From NCBI GenBank assembly GCA_017560255.1, contig JAFYOI010000014.1:1-64000 (forward strand): 64,000 nucleotides of DNA, read 5' to 3'. Below, piece by piece: positions 61,753-64,000 of this stretch (its first letter is position 1; every line of letters starts with the position of its first letter). The position numbers were made by a program, and so were the translations under genes. The stretch comes from Clostridia bacterium (GTDB taxonomy: Bacteria; Bacillota; Clostridia; Oscillospirales; Acutalibacteraceae). The notes under the pieces were generated by a model. The model was not told the DNA's origin. It saw only the letters and a program-made list of their open reading frames with translations, and did no database searches.

Positions 61753-62484
61753 ATGCTTGAACTTAAAAACGTTTGTTTTGAAATTGAAAGCGAAAAAGGA
61801 AAAATTAAAATTATAAACGATATATCCCTCACTCTTGACGACGGAAAATTTGTTGTAATTACCGGCCCGAACGGTAGCGGTAAATCAACGCTTGCAAAAC
61901 TCATTATGGGTATTGAAAAACCGACTTCGGGACAGATTTTACTGGACGGAACCGACATTACCAATATGAGCATCAACGAACGCGCAAACCTTGGAATCGG
62001 ATATGCTTTTCAGCAACCGCCCCGATTCAAAGGTATGACGGTACGCGCACTGCTCAGCCTTGCTCACGGCAGCGAACTGCCCGAGCATGAATGTTGCACA
62101 TACCTGACAAACGTAGGTCTTTGCTCCAAGGATTACCTCAACAGAGAGGTTGACACGGGACTTTCCGGCGGCGAAGTGAAGAGAATTGAGATTGCAACGC
62201 TTATGGCAAGAGAACTCAAACTTGCAATTTACGATGAACCCGAGGCAGGAATTGACCTTTGGAGTTTTGCAATGCTCGTTGACAGTTTCAAAGCAATCAG
62301 CAAAAACAAACACGAAAGTGTAATCATCATTTCCCATCAAGAGCGCATTATGAAACTCGCCGATGAAATCGTTATCCTTGAAAACGGTAAAATCAAAAAA
62401 CAGGGCGCACAGGAAGAACTCTTCAGCGCTATTCTCAGCGAACTTCAGAACGAGTGCGACTTCGGTAGGGATAAGGAGGAATAA
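61753..62484 (+). CDS. SufC-like Fe-S assembly ATPase
   Basis: 243 residues. Walker A GPNGSGKST, Q-loop FQQPPRFKGMTV, signature LSGGEVKRIEIATLMARE, Walker B LAIYDEPEAGIDLW and H-loop ISHQER. The FQQPPRFKG and DEPEAGIDLW forms are typical of SufC paired with a single SufB/SufD protein in anaerobes. It should drive cluster assembly on its partner. Start after AAGGAAGTG. Confidence 0.88.
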   Translation: MLELKNVCFEIESEKGKIKIINDISLTLDDGKFVVITGPNGSGKSTLAKLIMGIEKPTSGQILLDGTDITNMSINERANLGIGYAFQQPPRFKGMTVRALLSLAHGSELPEHECCTYLTNVGLCSKDYLNREVDTGLSGGEVKRIEIATLMARELKLAIYDEPEAGIDLWSFAMLVDSFKAISKNKHESVIIISHQERIMKLADEIVILENGKIKKQGAQEELFSAILSELQNECDFGRDKEE

Positions 62485-62486
62485 CT

Positions 62487-63419
62487 ATGATTAATAATGA
62501 ACTTAACAAACTTGACTCCGGTTTGTTGGATATAATCGCTGATTTTGACCAGACGTCCGTAGGCGCTTACAACGTGCGTAAAAACGGACAGAGTGTGCAG
62601 CGTTCTTCCACCGAAAATGTAACTATTACATCCAAAACCGACAAAGCGGGAATCGACATTTTTATTAAACCCGGCACAAAGAACGAAACGATTTACATCC
62701 CCGTTATCATTACAGAATCGGGCGTTGAAGAAATGGTATATAACGACTTTTTCATCGGCGAGGACAGCGACGTTTTGATCGTTGCGGGTTGTGGTATTCA
62801 CAACTGCGGCGACCAGAAAAGTGAGCATAACGGCGTGCATACTTTCCATATCGGTAAAAATGCCAGGATTAAATACGTTGAAAAACACTATGGCGATGGT
62901 GACGGTAACGGTGAGCGCATAATGAATCCGCAAACAAAAATCTTTATGGATGAAAACTCACATTGCGAAATGGAAACGGTACAGATAAAGGGCGTTGATT
63001 CAACCGTAAGGGAAAATACCGCTGCACTTAAGGCGGGCGCAACGCTCATACTCACCGAAAGAATGATGACTCACGGCGACCAGACCGCAAACTCCGACGT
63101 TTTGATAAGTCTTGACGGCGAGGGCGCAAGTGCACGAGTTATTTCAAGAACAGTTGCAAAGGACAACTCCGTTCAGGTATTCTATCCCAAAGTTATCGGA
63201 AACTCTGCGTGCAAGGCTCACGTTCAGTGCGACTCAATCATTATGGATAACGCAAAGGTGCGTTCAATCCCCGAAATTTCCGCAAATCACCCCGATGCTC
63301 AACTCGTTCACGAGGCGGCAATCGGCAAAATTGCAGGTGAACAACTCATTAAATTGATGACGCTCGGTCTTAATGAGGAGCAAGCGGAAGAAGTAATACT
63401 TCAGGACTTCTTGAGATAA
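62487..63419 (+). CDS. SufB/SufD-family Fe-S scaffold protein
   Basis: 310 residues, much shorter than SufB (about 470) of aerobes, with the beta-helix core (RIKYVEKHYGDGDGNG, SHCEMETVQIKGVDSTVRENTAAL, GEGASARVISRTVAKD) and the C-terminal helical domain (AAIGKIAGEQLIKLMTLGLNEEQAEEVILQDFL) that binds SufC. Two bases separate it from the ATPase gene. No SufS, SufU or SufD is adjacent, which fits the minimal two-component SUF-like system of anaerobes. Confidence 0.87.
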   Translation: MINNELNKLDSGLLDIIADFDQTSVGAYNVRKNGQSVQRSSTENVTITSKTDKAGIDIFIKPGTKNETIYIPVIITESGVEEMVYNDFFIGEDSDVLIVAGCGIHNCGDQKSEHNGVHTFHIGKNARIKYVEKHYGDGDGNGERIMNPQTKIFMDENSHCEMETVQIKGVDSTVRENTAALKAGATLILTERMMTHGDQTANSDVLISLDGEGASARVISRTVAKDNSVQVFYPKVIGNSACKAHVQCDSIIMDNAKVRSIPEISANHPDAQLVHEAAIGKIAGEQLIKLMTLGLNEEQAEEVILQDFLR

Positions 63420-63452
63420 AACAAAAATTTATTGACAAAGGAGGTGCCGGAT

Positions 63453-64000
63453 ATGGTAACTGCCGCAAAACTGCTTAACGCCTGCAATTGTTCAATGTAC
63501 AAAATGCTCGAAAAAACGGCGAGCAAAAATCCCGAAGGCGTTGCGATTTCATATTTTAATAACGACATAACGTATTCGGACCTTTTGACGAGTGTTAAAA
63601 AAATTGCCGCCGCTCTGAGCGTTCAGGGAGTCGGTAGGGGCGATAACGTAATAATATGCATGCCAAATATGCCACAAGCGATAATTGCAATTTACGCTTG
63701 CAATTTAGTCGGCGCAGTGTGTCACATCCTGCACCCTCTTTCAACTGCCCGCGAGGTACGCAGGATTGTTGAAATCACATCTTGCAAAATTGCTTTCTGT
63801 GACAGAAACTCTGAAAGATGTTTTGACGGACTTGACGTTACGTTGGTCTGTTCAGATATTGCGGGATACGTAAAAAACAACTTCAAAGGTATTTTGTCAA
63901 GTGCAAAATTACGTTTCAAAAACAATAAAAATTACCTCCCCGCACACGTTAAGCGTAAGTTTCTCTGGTCAACTTTTCTCAACAAATTCGATGCAAAGAT
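63453..64000 (+). CDS. AMP-forming acyl-CoA synthetase/ligase (partial)
   Basis: The first 182 residues of an ANL-superfamily enzyme, cut by the right edge. It starts MVTAAKLLNACN after AAAGGAGGTG. The N-terminal features NPEGVAISYFNNDITYSDLL, VGRGDNVIICMPNMPQAIIAIYACNLVGAVCHILHPLSTAREVRRI match the family; the catalytic P-loop motif lies beyond the window. It activates a carboxylic acid to an acyl-adenylate and thioester; substrate unknown. It begins 33 bases after the suf-like pair, probably in the same transcript. Confidence 0.85.
   Translation, partial: MVTAAKLLNACNCSMYKMLEKTASKNPEGVAISYFNNDITYSDLLTSVKKIAAALSVQGVGRGDNVIICMPNMPQAIIAIYACNLVGAVCHILHPLSTAREVRRIVEITSCKIAFCDRNSERCFDGLDVTLVCSDIAGYVKNNFKGILSSAKLRFKNNKNYLPAHVKRKFLWSTFLNKFDAK

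Noticed and set aside
1-64000. CRISPR arrays, tRNA/rRNA genes, prophage
   Set aside because: No regularly spaced repeats, no cloverleaf-type sequences or rRNA segments, and no phage structural genes were seen by eye; a covariance-model scan could still reveal a tRNA I overlooked.

Overview
The window looks like a chromosomal segment of a strictly anaerobic, fermentative low-GC Firmicute of class Clostridia. An uncultured gut or rumen Oscillospirales/Christensenellales-type lineage is my best guess; no rRNA is present to settle it. The evidence is dnaG followed by RpoD-type sigma factors, a PotABCD transporter, a two-gene SufC/SufB-type Fe-S machinery, a monomeric [FeFe]-hydrogenase, LytTR/DUF3021, YolD/Pol Y, AGGAGG-like ribosome binding sites and TTGAC(A/T)-17-TATAAT promoters. 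No tRNA, rRNA, CRISPR array, prophage or intact insertion sequence was seen.

Layout. 1-8.1 kb (minus strand): an operon ending in an SPFH-domain protein, with small orphan proteins and a lipoprotein gene whose signal peptide carries an in-frame TGA; then a second operon of a very large membrane sensor, a NarX-like histidine kinase, a LuxR-type regulator and a small protein, starting from a consensus promoter next to a decayed IS200-type element. 8.6-10.8 kb (plus): a small membrane protein and an [FeFe]-hydrogenase under their own promoter, with composition unlike the surroundings. 10.9-17.8 kb (minus): a partner-switching signalling operon (sensor/PP2C phosphatase/RsbW-type kinase in one polypeptide, a STAS protein, a SpoT-like HD hydrolase, a STAS-phosphotransferase fusion, and membrane proteins). 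17.8-22.2 kb (minus): small membrane proteins and a LytS-like kinase with a SARP-like response regulator. 22.6-28.6 kb (minus): a large secreted SGNH esterase with two near-identical flanking modules, YolD, an RNA methyltransferase and a Y-family polymerase.

28.9-37.6 kb (plus): a complete glucuronide catabolic operon. A GPH symporter imports the glucuronide, a GH2 enzyme with the NxK carboxylate-recognition motif releases the uronic acid, and UxaC, UxuB (SDR type), UxuA, KdgK and Eda convert it to pyruvate and glyceraldehyde 3-phosphate. 37.7-39.1 kb: a divergent ferredoxin-like protein and Crp/Fnr regulator around a palindromic site. 39.2-41.5 kb: a 770-residue protein of unknown family. 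41.6-42.0 kb: a gene-free stretch with a perfect promoter, a likely structured RNA and a terminator, just before potABCD (42-46 kb).

46-52 kb: LytTR/DUF3021 pair; a three-gene cassette of acylating aldehyde dehydrogenase, hydroxy-oxovalerate aldolase-like and thiamine-diphosphate enzymes; an alanine/glycine symporter. 52.3-56.3 kb: dnaG followed by two tandem RpoD-type sigma factors, only the second having region 1.1. 56.6-64 kb: secreted SH3b-C39 peptidase, tadA, CPBP protease, mscL with a zinc ribbon, galU, a RING/zinc-ribbon membrane protein, a SufC/SufB pair and the start of an AMP-forming ligase that runs off the right edge. Convergent genes repeatedly share near-perfect bidirectional terminators.
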